Notes: a model not told the origin generated them from the letters alone. DNA of 64,000 bases from Branchiostoma floridae (GCF_000003815.2 NC_049988.1:17046088-17110087), one strand, 5' to 3'. Positions 25,701 through 37,243 are shown, counted from the first letter of the stretch. Translations and numbers: made by a program.

Positions 25701-28700
25701 CGTCACTTTTACTTCTAATGAGGAAGCCACCAAGCTGATCAAACAGGTACAACAAATCTTTTGCCTTTGGGTGAAATAAGGTTTTGTCAATGACATAGAT
25801 GTAGCTTTTTTAATGACAGCTTTTTATGACAATGACAATGACAATGAAGTTTAATGACAATGACAATGAAGTTTATTGCATATTCATGCCCTCCTAGGGC
25901 TAAATGCAGTAAGTCGCATACAAAGAGTCTGATAAGTTAGCTATTCTATGTTCTACTTACAACAATATTTCTACATGCTTCCTCCCTCTTCTTAAAACAT
26001 GTGAAGACGAACTTACAGAGTTCTTCTATCAAATCATAGTTAACTGATGTCATTATATATTTGAAAAAGTCTTCTTTTGTTAGTTGTGCATATTTCTGTT
26101 TTGCAAGCGTAGTACTATTAACAAAGGTATTGCGTATATCTTTATACAGCGAGCATTCTAGAAGAAAGTGCGCTTCATCTTCTATATACCTATTGTTCTT
26201 ATCACAAAACATACATAATCTATCATGAAGAAGGATAAGTAGAAAGTCGACTAGTAGAAATGTAATCTACTTCATTAATAAGTTCATCTATGTTTTGGAT
26301 TGTCATTTGTCCCTGTGTCAGATCATCATGTATCAACTTCCTCGGAACTCAACAAACTCACTTGTCGAGGAAAGTAGGGGTTATCCTTTGGTGTGCAGGG
26401 CAAATTCTTCAGGTCAACGCAGACCCATGCCTTTCCTCATCCTACACCTGAAAGACATGTTCACAGAGATCTTCATTGTTCAATGTGTCAGCTGCAAAAT
26501 TCCCCTCCACATTCCTACAATGCTACCTGATACTTCTGCAGTGCTTGTGGTCCCACACACTGCACAAGCCCATGTGTCAAAAATGGAGACATTGGGTAAT
26601 TTCCCCTTCAGCTGGTAGCTCAAGGGTGGATAATAAATGTGCCCCAAGAGAAGACCAGGGGCAGGGGGCACTCTCCTGTCAGTGTGTTGGTGGTGATAGA
26701 TGAACTGTACCATCTGGGGTTGATCTACAACCAAATGGACCACTTATTAGGTCTCTCACCACTTCCTTTGTGTCAACTTGCTCTTTCTTGTAACTGATAA
26801 CTATCTGTCTCCAAGCCTTGTTTTGCCACATTTTGGATGTCTATCTTATTCTAGTCTAGAACCCATGGTTTCAGCTCTTCAGTGTTAACTGCGGAAAAAA
26901 GTTATTATACATCTTTGCTGTGCAAAATTTCATTTTGAAGAGAAGTAATCTATTGAGACAATTGAAGAGTGCTGCACATTTATTAAGGCTCACCACTTCC
27001 TTTGTGTCAACTTGCTCTTTCTTGTAACTGATAACTATCTCGTAGCAGTTGTTGGCATGTAAGGTTTTCTGTGTTGTCTTTTTCTGACAGTTGGGGTTTA
27101 ACTTTTTGTTACAATCCCTCCTTACAATTACATACATTTGTAGGTTTAATTTGTATTGTTTGTTTTGTTTGCTTTTTTGGTATCCGGTAAACCACATCAG
27201 GTTTGTGCAAGCTGTTTATCCAGACAGGTTTGTTGATTTTATAGAGGGAAGGTTCCCTACTCTTTCCAATAAGTGTGGTGAGTTTTCAAACATACTCAAG
27301 ATTTGGCTGTCCACACTTGACCTTTTTTTAGGAGGAAGGGACTTTGGTAGCCTGGGTACCATACCATTGAGGCGCTCTAGTTGCTCTTCGGCGGTGTAGG
27401 GGTGGCCGGCCGCCCGTGCAGTTAATTGCTACAGGCCGCGGGAGTTCTTACAGGGTTAGGTTAATTTTGTGGCACCCCGACGCTGGCGGAGTAAACTCCA
27501 AAGGCCGGCACCCAAAGCCGACCAGCGGAGAATGGTACCCAGGCTAGGACTTTGCCAAAGCTAGGTACTCAATTACACCTGAGTTATTTCAAGTGAGGAT
27601 ATTGAGCTGTCCAAGAATCTGTACCATCACCTGCAGGTTTTGAGTCAGCAACCCTAACCACAATCCCACCATACCACCCTTAGCTACATTTCTGAGATTA
27701 ACTTTTTAAAACCTGTAAATGTATTTTCATTCCACTTGCAGGCAGATGCAGGCCAGCTCTTTCTCTTCAAAGAGAAGAAGCTGAACATCGGTCCAGCCAT
27801 CAAGAAAAGAGTGAGTTTGTTCCCAGTGTTCAGATGAAATGGTATTGCTTCCTCCCAACCCCACCTAGCCTGGGATACCAGACCCCAGCCCTATCTCAAA
27901 AATATCATATCATCGTGTCCCAATATGATAGATATTTTTGTGATAGGGCTGGGGTCTGGTATCCCAGGCTAAATTCCACCCCCATTATTTTGCTTGGTGG
28001 CTTTCAGTGTTATTCACCATATATTTCTACAGTTAGTGTTGTAAGCCCTGAAATGTATGATACGCTAGTTAAATGTATGATATGGTATTTGGCAGGATGC
28101 TTACTCTTCTTTGTTCAGGGCTGGTAACAGACCTTNNNNNNNNNNNNNNNNNNNNNNNNNNNNNNNNNNNNNNNNNNNNNNNNNNNNNNNNNNNNNNNNN
28201 NNNNNNNNNNNNNNNNNNNNNNNNNNNNNNNNNNNGTACTGGCAACCACATACCTTCCTATGTTTAAATGTCACTCATTGCGTTATGTTCATGGTATGGC
28301 ATTTTTAGTACATTCGGTTGTGGCTCTCCAAACTTATTTTTGTTCTAGTAGATACATTTGTATCTCTTGTTCAAATTGAGAGGGACAAAAAAAAACATTG
28401 GTTCATCAGTTTTGTCCCTCCTTGCCTTGATGGAAACCTGTGATGTCTCATGTTTGGTTTTCCTGTTTTGTTTTTTTTTTCTCAGCTGACTTTGTGGTGC
28501 CGGGAGCAGGAGGGATGGTCTACAATCCCTACCCCGGCTACGCCTACCAGAATGGGGTGGCCTACTTCACCCCCGAGGGTGTGCCACAGGTAGGTGTCAA
28601 CATTATGTCCTAAGCATTCACTGCACGGCTGTCTCTAGAACCTTTCCTTCCGTCCAGGGACGGAAACCTGCTTGTTGTGACAGAAAGTAATCATGCCTCA

Positions 28701-31700
28701 TCCCTCATGAAACTTGAAAATGTACTCAGATAAGTTTTAGATGACATTTTTAACCAGGAAATTCAACTACATGCCCTGCTGGGTAAACTTTCTAATCTGA
28801 AGATTTTGAAAGATAAATCTAGCTGCAGCCATCCATTGATTGTCTTTCCTAGTCACTCTCACTGAGTCTCAGATTTTCTCAGAATTCAAGTAATGATTGC
28901 ACGCACAATCAGTTTTTTTGACAACATAAACTTGCAGGGCTTGAAATTCATTTTTGGGATTATTAAGTGCACTGATGCACCCAGCTTAAAAAATTGGGCG
29001 ACCAAAAAAATTTTGGGTGCACCACTTAAGTTTAAGTAATAACCTAATAATAAAACTTAGTTACAAGCTATCAAATTCTTAAACAAGTACCATGACAGAC
29101 ATTTGATGTCAAGAATATGATGTATACTAGTATACTTTGACATCTTTACATACATAAACGTAAGAAGATATTTGGGTGCACAGCTCCAATTTTGGGTGCA
29201 CCTGGGTGCACATGCACCCAGTATTTCTAGCCCTGACTTGTATGTCATTGTCTCCTGTTGCTTCATGTTTTCAGGCCCCACCCTTCCCTCACCAGGCTCT
29301 GCTGGCCATGCCATACGTGCAGCCACAACAACACTACGCTCCAGCAGCTTACAACACTCCATCTGTGAGTAAAGAACTTTTTTTTCTTAGAAGGAATAAA
29401 GTGGAAAACAGAGAGAGTTGCTATTTCAACATATTCATGTGTCTCTGTAGCCTAGATACCAGACTATTGCCCAATCTCAATAATATCTATCGTGTTGTAG
29501 AACTTACTTGTGAGCTTGTTGGCCCTAGAGCCGAGGAGTTAAGCTCTATAGGCCCTGGAAAAAGTCTGGCATCCAGGCTAGTTTCTCTGATATCCCATCA
29601 TTGATGATGATCATAGGGCGAACACGAGGCAAAAAAATGACTTGTCCTGAAAATGTCCTACTACGACATTCAACGCTTTTTTGGCAGTCTAAAAACCTCC
29701 GCAAGAATGTGTCCTAGGACACATGCCGCACATTGAACATCGTAGGACATATTTAGGACAGGTCATTTTTTTGCCTCGTGTAAACCGGGCCTTAGACCTA
29801 GGAACTACTGAAAATCTATGCTTGGGGGACTCAACATGTAGGGTACTCACAAGATTAATGGTCCACAGGGGTGAAGGTCTGACACATGTTGGCAGGGTGC
29901 TTCAAGAAATGGCAGGGTGGAAGTGTGAGCTTTCAGGGGGTCATGGTGAAACAGGAGGGTTTAGAATAACAGGTTTGATCATGCACATGTAGCCTCCTTA
30001 GCATGCTGTATGATTCTGGCTTTGATAGACTTGTAATTTGTGTTTTTCTGATGACGAAAAGGGGAAATGTTTGCTGGGCTTTGATTTTTCAGTAGGAAGA
30101 ATTTGGATTGTTCGGTTTGGTTGTAAAGGTTTTCGTGGGCTGCCTCCATATCTGATATGCCATTAGAAAAAGTGCATCATAAGCAAATAAACACTTAAAG
30201 AAATGCCTTATGTATTCGTGATATGGTGCAGAAGGAAGTCTGACAAGTTGTACTTGTACCTGTATGTCTCCAATAATATTTTCTGAATTTCAGACTGGCC
30301 AACAGTGGGGAGGCCAACAACAATGGCGCTGGGCTGGACAAGTAAGTCTAAAGAGAATAACTGTTTGTGTCTGTGTTTGTTTTATTGTGTGTGTTTTTTT
30401 GTATTTTTATGTTGACATGTTAGTCCTTCGAAACTTTATGATATGTTTGTATGCCTTCCTTGTAATAGTATGCTTTCCTTTTACCATAGTTTTTTTCATA
30501 AAAATTTTGATGAAATCTGGTGTGGAAAGGGCTTAAAACTTACATGTATAAAGACTAAAGAGTGTCCACAATTGTGTTTACAGAACCCTGCTGTGACCCA
30601 GGCTGCACCCACCTATGGCAGCCCCCCTGCATATGGAGTGGAGTACTACCCCTCCCCTAACTACCCAGCAGAGATGGGTGGCATCATGGAGGCTACTCCG
30701 GCTGAGGTGAGTCTTCAAGAAGTTCATGATATTGTTTGTGATTCTGTTAATTTGCAAGGAGATGCAACGGTAGCAACTAGCATAAGATAGTATCAAAAGC
30801 TGGCAGAGGAGTGCGTTACGGCCTAGGGGTGTGTTACGGCCTAGGAGTGTGTTACGGCCTAGGAGTGTGTTACGGCCTAGGAGTAGGAGTGTGTTGCGGC
30901 CTAGGAGTGTGTTATGCTACCATTGCCCATTTGACTCCCTTTGGCCAGCTTTGATACTATCTTATGGCACAGTAGGATCTGCTTGGAGATTAGATTCTGC
31001 AACAGTAGGGCTCAAGGCAGTCAAGCGCTGCCAAACCAAGGAGCTTATAAGCTCCTTGGCCAAACTGATCATGCTAAATGGGTCTGACCCTTTTGAGCTA
31101 GGAGACTGTTAATAGTGGGGTTCAAGTTCTTGGCAGGTTTGAATCCCCGGAGCCAGGAGACTGTTTATGCTCGCCTCTAACAATTCCTAATTTTATTTCA
31201 CGGTATTTTATTTCACGGTATTTACATGTACATTGTTTTAATGGTGCTGTCCAGAGTCCTCCCCAGAGGATGGAATAACGGAGGCCCTCCACTATACTCC
31301 TAGCCCAGCTCCACTATACTCCTTTTGAAATTGTGTTTCTTCCCTATTTTCTTGGTTAGTTTTGCTAAAATTAATAAGAATTCACAGATTTTTGTGCGGG
31401 CATCACTTTTCCAGTCAGCATTGTCTGCAAAAACTTTTGAATGGGCGATGATCAAAACAATTGATATGTTTATTGCAAGTTCTTGCCCGAGGGCTAATTG
31501 CAGGTACAAACAACATGTAAAATAAGGAAAAATACAAAGGTGCTAGGAACTACATTCTATGACTATGCTATGCTAGTGTACAATAGTCTTTTTGCCACTT
31601 CATAACAAAGGAATATTATAATATATCATACTTTTAGTATTTGACACCATCTGCATTTTCATGAAAGCTCAGCGTTGGTTCGTGTTTTTTTTTTCCTGCC

Positions 31701-34700
31701 CCTCCACTATACTAAAAAATTCTAGGGAGAACCCTGCTGTCTGTACCCTGATATACCTCATCCTTTCCCACAACATGTACAGCAGTTGCCAAAATGATGA
31801 CTCAAACAAACACAGTTGAACATTTATTCCACAAGCACAAATTTGTGTTATTCTTTGTCACTTGTTTTATCAGAAATACTCTAGTATGTTCAAGATTAGT
31901 AGTACCTTACAAATACAATTCACATTGTTAACAGTCGGACAGACAACTCTTGAACAATTATCTACAAATTTGCCAAATACTAGTACCCTACATACAAGCA
32001 GGGGTCTAACTCATGGGGTCAATATTTCGTTTTGGGCTTGTTGGCCCTAGAACCAAGGAGCTAGTCAATGGAGACCCTGAAAACAGTTTTGTTACCTAGG
32101 CCAACCTAAAATTGACAAAGGGATCCCTTTTTTCAACCTCCTTGCTCTTACTTAGCAGTCTTACTACAAGGGATACTTTGGGGAGGGAGGGGGGCAAAGC
32201 TTGACTGTGAACAGTTTGGATTACAATGACTACATTGACCCAAGGAAAAGGAATAAGATTTGTCACACTTAATGGTCTTTTGAAACCCAACAGCTGTGCT
32301 AAGTTTTGATCCTTCTTGTCTGTTGAAAATACTGGTTTGTCTATCGACTCTATGAAAGTGTCTAATGTACGTACACACCATGTATTCAGGGTCACAGCAC
32401 CACACCCGCATCTCATTATCATATTTCCCAGCAGCCTTTGTTCTCAGTGGCGGCATATACAAATGAATGTTGCAGTTCAAACTTTCAGTCAAATATTTGC
32501 AGGAATAGAGAACAAAATCTGATAAATGTGTTCATGTGAAAAATTAGAATAAGCTATTCCCAAAATGATTAAGAGATTTTAATGCACCTTGGTCTTATAG
32601 ATTTTGTAGAGAAAGGATTTTGTGTCAGTAGTTTTGCCACAAAAGGAATTTGTGACTTGTACCTAGTCTCAAAATTGCAAGCCTGCTTCAGATCACTCTG
32701 GTTTCCCTTCAATCCACCACGCACAAATCTTTCGCCTTTTACTAAAGATTTCCGTGGAGGGGAACAATCAATGAGTCTATAAACAATTTTTCTCTGCCCT
32801 GCCTTGTGCAGGGCTCCTAATAAACCAAAGAAGTCCACACCCAACACACCTTTGCTAAGCCTAAGATTAGAACCAGTACACAAGAGTAACTACTTTTTGG
32901 CGAATACAAAAGAGTGGCGTATACAAAAGAGTGTATGGTGTATACAAAAGAGTTAGTACAGAAGAGTGAAATATAAATTGCCCAGACCCCAACAAAAACT
33001 GTGATAGAACAGAAACTAGCAACTAAACTTCCACCTGCTGTTAATTTTGGTTTTTCTACCTCTGTTTGTGGGATGTAGGTCCTTTGGATGCTAAAGAGCC
33101 CACCACAAACCATGGAATTTTGCTTCCTGGGACTGAAAAAATATAACCCTAGCTGTCCAAATAATTTGAATTTCATAACAGGAAAATAACCATTGAGGTT
33201 TTAAACTGAAAATGACAGATTCAACCAGGAAAATTAACAACCTAGGTTCCCTAACAATGTATGAGACTAAGGGAAAAAATTACTGACACACTTAAAGAGA
33301 ATACCGGTAGAAAGGGTAACGCTGTATAAAGCGAGTCATATCACCTCACCTCACTTATCCCTTGGCCTTCTACTTCTAGCACATAGTATTAGCTGTTTGA
33401 TAAAGCATCATTCTTAACCTCTGTTGAGGATGACTTCTTTATCTTTACCTTTGTCTACCTTCCCACCTTCCCCAGGTGGCGCCCATGATGCCAGCCTTTG
33501 ACCCGGCCATGCAGGCGAACGTGACCTACTCTGTCCAGACTCTACTGGGAGATTACATTGCTCCTCTTTCTTTACCTTTGTTTACCTTCCCATCTTCCGC
33601 AGGTGGCGCCCATGATGCCAGCGTTTGACCCAGCCATGCAGGCAAACGTGACCTACTCTGTCCAGACTCCGGTGCCGGCTGTGGACTACACCAGGACCGC
33701 TGGCATGGTCAGCTGGAGGTGAGTTTCAAACCTCAATAATACCTTAGTCCTAATCTCCAAGCAGATCTTACAATGGCATAAAATAGTACCAAACTGGCCA
33801 AGGAGTGTAGTCAGCCAAGAGGTGCACATTTGCCATGTAAAATCTGCCCCCAGTCGGCTAGAACAAAGGCTATTAACATCCAATTGTTTCCCATTCAAAC
33901 TGTGTTTGCAGTGTAGGTGCTAATTGCCCTCCTTCCTGTTTGGTGCTAACTTCCAACTGGGACATGTGCTGGTCAAAGACTTTGTCTCAGTGTAAGTTGC
34001 TCGTAAAATGATTAGCACATGGCAACAGGGAGGGGCAGCAGCACCATCGCTGAATAGAAATGCTCCTCCCTGTTTCAGTGCAGGCAGATCCCCGGTAGCC
34101 AAACACACTCCTAACCCGGCTTCACTCCTCTGCCAGCTTTTGCTACCATAGGATCTGCTTGGAGATTACCTTAGTCCTACGTCACATTTCCAAACCTCAA
34201 TAAGCTCTTTCACATAGGTCACGATGCACATGCTCCATGATTCAGCAGCTGTGTTTTAGATTATCAAGAAAGCTAAATTTTGAACAGGACATACAGACTG
34301 TTGAAAGGACAGGTCCTTTGTCCCAGGGTGCAAATTTGCTTGTTGAGACGGATAAAAAATTCACCCCATCCGTCCAAAAGGTTTATGACATGAAACTGTT
34401 GAAATTAAAATTGTATTTCAGGAAGCAAAAAATTACAGATTTAGCAACAGTAGGCTCCCAAACAATAAGTGGGATGGGAATAAAATCAAAGCTGGAGACA
34501 GCCCAGCAGGACATACATGTATCCATGCCTCACCTATCTCTTGACCTCTTAATGGGTTGTTGAGGCACCAGGACTTGTCTTTGTTTGATTCACCACAAGT
34601 AGACTTCTCAAAAAGTTGGCTGATTGTGTAGTTTAGGGCTCATTTAAGTTGACAGGTTGCGTTTTATTTTACCGCTAAGGTAGTAATGGGCACTTCTATA

Positions 34701-34892
34701 CTTTAAACACTGTTCTGGGTACAGTTATTGCATGTGGTTGTTTCACGTAGGAAGCCAGGGACGCCACGTCGGTACGGGAAACCTCTAATGGGGCGCCGGC
34801 CGGCCATGCATCACAACAACGGCGTGGCTGTGATGGACAGCAAAGACGGGGAAGAGAACATGGCTATGAGCGCCCTGCCAGCAGATGAGTAG
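19445..34892 (+). CDS. Boule/DAZ-family RNA-binding protein, divergent paralog
   Basis: Exons in frame: 19445-19792, 21879-22031, 24554-24645, 25692-25746, 27742-27810, a small one hidden near the 28136 gap, 28486-28589, 29275-29364, 30294-30341, 30584-30706, 33603-33718 and 34751-34892 (TAG). About 450 residues. One RRM spans exons 2-5: RNP2 RIFVGGV, RNP1 KGYAFVTF, ending KKLNIGPAIKKR, the DAZ/boule signature. After it come Tyr/Pro/Gln-rich segments (YNPYPGYAYQNGVAYF) and a basic end (RKPGTPRRYGKPLMGRRPA). DAZ-family proteins bind mRNA 3' UTRs and promote translation in germ cells. ATG 19445 is the first in-frame ATG. Phase shows a missing exon: 27742-27810 ends in phase 0 while 28486 needs phase 1. 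It faces the canonical boule gene tail to tail, with corresponding RRM exon structure, and is more diverged in the RRM. Confidence 0.85.
20349..21353. mobile_element. ~1-kb transposon carrying an array of CAGCACTGG palindromes
   Basis: The ends GCAAAACTACGAAAGCTTCA and its inverted partner ending TCGTAGACTTGC are flanked by GTTTGAGAG on both sides (20340-20348 and 21354-21362), a 9-base duplication as in Mutator-like elements. Inside, about 16 units of the form TCAGCACTGG-nnnn-CCAGTGCTGA occur at 20379-20520 and 20907-21330, spaced about 30 bases. They surround a unique core at 20520-20905. There is no transposase frame. It sits in intron 1 of the boule-like paralog. Confidence 0.8.
22118..22393. 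mobile_element. TAATCTCC-family MITE (copy 1)
   Basis: The left end, TAATCTTCAAAGAGATCC followed by AGATAGTATA, and the right end, TTTGATACTATCTTATGACA...GGAGATTA, are inverted. Same family as 30748, 33751, 57694 and about 59732. Located in an intron. Confidence 0.65.
24226..24295. repeat. (GAGT)n microsatellite
   Basis: A degenerate GAGTGAGT run in an intron of the boule-like paralog. Confidence 0.85.
24665..24771. mobile_element. Short MITE with CCAAGCAGAGGTTGGG termini
   Basis: The left arm ATTCTCCAAGCAGAGGTTGG and the right arm CCAACCTCTGCTTCGAGAAT are inverted copies of about 27 bases. It inserted about 20 bases after a boule-like exon donor. A related but longer element is at 57885-58079. 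Confidence 0.7.
25815..26260 (-). mobile_element. LINE 3' end (truncated)
   Basis: The minus-strand frame 25946-26212 encodes the C-terminal zinc-knuckle region of a non-LTR retrotransposon protein (MFCDKNNRYIEDEAHFLLEC and CFKKREEA). It is followed by a tail of (CATTGT)n repeats at 25815-25870. This is a typical 5'-truncated insertion in an intron. Related to the fragments at 55442 and 58133. Confidence 0.75.
26758..27040. repeat. Duplicated 50-bp intronic segment
   Basis: CACCACTTCCTTTGTGTCAA, followed by CTTGCTCTTTCTTGTAACTG, occurs at 26758 and again at 26991, 233 bases apart. Confidence 0.8.
27348..27546. mobile_element. TAGCCTGG-family MITE (199 bp)
   Basis: Starts TAGCCTGGGTACCAT and ends ATGGTACCCAGGCTA, inverted. 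Flanks GGACTTTGG and GGACTTTGC match at 8 of 9 bases. The interior is GC-rich, unlike the surrounding intron. Confidence 0.8.
27866..27971. mobile_element. TAGCCTGG-family MITE (106 bp, near-perfect palindrome)
   Basis: TAGCCTGGGATACCAGACCC at the left and GGGTCTGGTATCCCAGGCTA at the right pair over nearly the whole element. Flanks AACCCCACC and AATTCCACC match at 7 of 9. Confidence 0.8.
28136..28235. other. Assembly gap (100 N) that may hide a micro-exon
   Basis: The gap lies in the intron where reading phase demands an extra exon (phase 0 in, phase 1 out). In the paralogous boule gene, that position holds a 31-base exon (44452-44482). Confidence 0.9.
29448..29580. mobile_element. TAGCCTGG-family MITE (133 bp)
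   Basis: Ends TAGCCTAGATACCAGAC and GTCTGGCATCCAGGCTA are inverted. Flanks GTGTCTCTG and GTTTCTCTG match at 8 of 9. Confidence 0.7.
29616..29790. mobile_element. Palindromic MITE with CGAGGCAAAAAAATGAC ends
   Basis: Left CGAGGCAAAAAAATGACTTG and right AGGTCATTTTTTTGCCTCG are inverted. Inner segments AATGTCCTAC and GTAGGACAT also pair. Confidence 0.7.
30748..30992. mobile_element. TAATCTCC-family MITE with an internal 21-bp satellite
   Basis: The outer ends are TAATTTGCAAGGAGATGC and GGATCTGCTTGGAGATTA, flanked by GATTCTGT and GATTCTGC (7 of 8 match). Inside, 30811-30910 contains about five copies of GTGTGTTACGGCCTAGGA, a satellite expanded from the element's own sequence. Confidence 0.7.
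32880..32965. repeat. Short tandem repeat TACAAAAGAGTG
   Basis: GTATACAAAAGAGTG-like units occur four times in an intron of the boule-like paralog. Confidence 0.7.
33476..33541 (+). other. Tandem duplicate of the penultimate exon (extra copy)
   Basis: These 66 bases repeat the beginning of exon 33603-33718, including the preceding pyrimidine tract and AG acceptor, 127 bases upstream. The three differences inside the coding part are all third-position and silent (GCC/GCG, CCG/CCA and GCG/GCA). It encodes VAPMMPAFDPAMQANVTYSV. No strong donor follows; a weak GT lies within TCTGTCC. Confidence 0.7.
33751..34168. mobile_element. TAATCTCC-family MITE (418 bp)
   Basis: Left TAATCTCCAAGCAGATC and right GATCTGCTTGGAGATTA are exact inverted ends. 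CCTTAGTCC flanks both sides. It lies in the last intron of the boule-like paralog. Confidence 0.85.
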
Positions 34893-36540
34893 AGATAATC
34901 TGTCGCACACTTTGTGTTTCCTGGTGTAGTGTTGGTACCATTGATGTTCAGAATCATTCCTCTTAGTTTGTGTCAAACCAGAGTTTTGACATACATTTTA
35001 CCTTTCCCTGTTACGATCAACTTATTGAGTTGGAAAAGTTTCTACAAATGCTGAAGGCATTGTTCTTCAGTTAGGTGAATAGTCATAATGGTGAGCCTGA
35101 AATGTTAACCTAGAAGAATTGTCTGTATTTCAAGCCCAGGTTACTGACATGTTAGTTTCTTGATTGTCTGTCAAACATCTCCCTGCCTTAGATAGGATCA
35201 TATCCTTATACAGCTGTCTGCCATAGGCCAACAGTATGTTGTCCTAAAAGAATGATTTAGTCCATTACCTGAAGAGACTGTTATCTTGGTTGGTACAGTT
35301 GGAGGAAAATCATGGAACAGATCGAACACACGTTGGTTGTTCTTTAACATGGGTGGTTTTCTAATACTGAGGAGAGAAATAGGGTTTTTCAGAAGAAGTT
35401 TTGGTACATTTTCGCTTTTTTTCTTGATTCTGAACTTAAACGGATGCCAGCTATACCATCTTACACAAGTGTGACGTCATCTAGACATTAGATAACTACT
35501 TAGAAAGTAGACAATTTTTCTACCTTTTAGCGAGTACTCTCAAGTAGACATCTTTCATCCTATCAAACTAGCCATAAGTAAGGATAATTCACTATTGAAA
35601 TGATAATATCAATCACTAGGACCAACGTTAACTGATAATCATTATCTTTTGCTGCTCTAAAAAGTACATAGTCTTGATCAATCTGTATATAATGCAATCG
35701 TTAGATACTTATAATTAGTGATTCACAGTGATCTGAATATTATTAGAGGAATATAACTTAGTCTGAGCCTTTTCATAGGACATTTTAGCAAAACCTTTAA
35801 TCTAGAAACAAGGAAGAAATGCCATTTTAGGGAGCGAAAGCAGCTTCATTTTACAAAGTCACACTTTTAACAGTCAGTGCCTTTTGTATTGAATGTAAGA
35901 AAGAGCCACTAAGATATACAATTGTTACTATTTTGGTACAGTGAATCCAGGTATGCACATTGTGCTAGTACTCAATGTTCGAAATACATTTTTTTTTTAC
36001 ACGTAACTTTCAGAACAACCTGCACCAAGCAAATTTTACCTGCATCATTTAAAGCATATTCGTCCATAAAAAAATGTTGACTTGTGGACCTGGTTTCATC
36101 ATAAATCTGCTACTACATTTAATACATACAAGGATACTACTTTAACTGGTGCAGGGTTGGTGTAGGTAGATATAAGGAAAAGGTGCTCAGCTTCAATAAT
36201 ATCAGCCCTTACTTGTGTTAGTGTGTATTTTGAGCTTTGAGTACCACTGGATTGGTGGGAATGTTGTGTGGAAAGAGAACTGGCCATATGTTGTTGGAGA
36301 AGAGGATACCTTTTTTTTAATAACTCCATTCTCCAAGAAATGGGTGAATGAATGCTGCTTGCTTTTCTAAGAAGGAAGACATGTAGACAAATAGCATTGT
36401 ACCTTTGTATAAATCGTTCTCTATGTAATGGAGCTTAGGAATCACATTTTTTTTCTACCTCTTTTGTAAAAGAAGCCAAGAGCTTCCGTGTTGTACAGGT
36501 GATTATCAAGTGATTGTCAACAATAAAAGTAAATTTAGTG
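34893..36540 (+). other. 3' UTR of the boule-like paralog
   Basis: AT-rich sequence with no coding potential, from the stop codon to a polyadenylation hexamer at 36522-36527. It contains TGTATATAA (35684-35692), matching the Pumilio/PUF consensus UGUANAUA. Confidence 0.6.
36522..36527 (+). terminator. Polyadenylation signal of the boule-like paralog
   Basis: AATAAA in ACAATAAAAGTAAATTTAGTG, followed shortly by a T/G-rich stretch (TGTTGCTGTTTTCTTTTATT). Confidence 0.65.
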
Positions 36541-36727
36541 TGGAACAAGGCTGTTGCTGTTTTCTTTTATTTGACTAATTTAAAAGTTGAATTTTAAAAG
36601 ATGTAAGGAGTCAATGTAGTTTAGCAGCTATATACTATTACTGAGCCAGCTCTTGGTAGGCTCTATGGGTCAGGCTTTTGGAGGCTTACGAGTTTTAGGA
36701 AACCAGGTGGTATCAGAAGACAGTGAT

Positions 36728-37238
36728 CATGCCCGTAGCCAGGATTTTGGTTGGGGGGGTTCTTTTTAGTAATAGTGGGACCATCGAGCTAGGGGGGTCC
36801 GGGGGCATGCTCCCCCGGAAAAATTGAAATGTTGACCCTCTGAAACGCCATTTCCTGCATTCTGACGGGCAAAAATCGCTTGCGAAGTTTAATGGAATTT
36901 CAATGACAAATGACAAGGCATTTGCGTAAGTCTTTGAGGCCAACTCTCTCGACATATTTTCACCATGTCCGACACTAAAGGCGCGAGGTGTCTCAATGGA
37001 GGTCCGGGAAATTTTGAAATCTGGACCCTCTGAAAAGCCATTTCCTGCACTTTCTGGGGCAAATTTTGCTGATAGACTCACTACGATTGGCTGAAATGTC
37101 TATCAGGGAAAAATGCAAATCAGTCATGCCTTTGAAAAAAAAATCTTGGACATGAAAAAGTGGACCTTCGAGCCTGAAAAAGCGGACCTTTTGAGCGTGT
37201 GGGGGGGTTCTTCCGAACCCCCCCTGGCTACGGGCATG
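36728..37238. mobile_element. 511-bp element with CATGCCCGTAGCCAGG ends and 5-bp target duplication
   Basis: Left CATGCCCGTAGCCAGG and right CCTGGCTACGGGCATG are exact inverted ends, flanked by GTGAT on both sides (36723-36727 and 37239-37243). Inside, the ~190-bp module CCCTCTGAAACGCCATTTCC occurs at about 36836 and again at about 37026. The same module is found in the element at 13347. Confidence 0.85.
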
Positions 37239-37243
37239 GTGAT

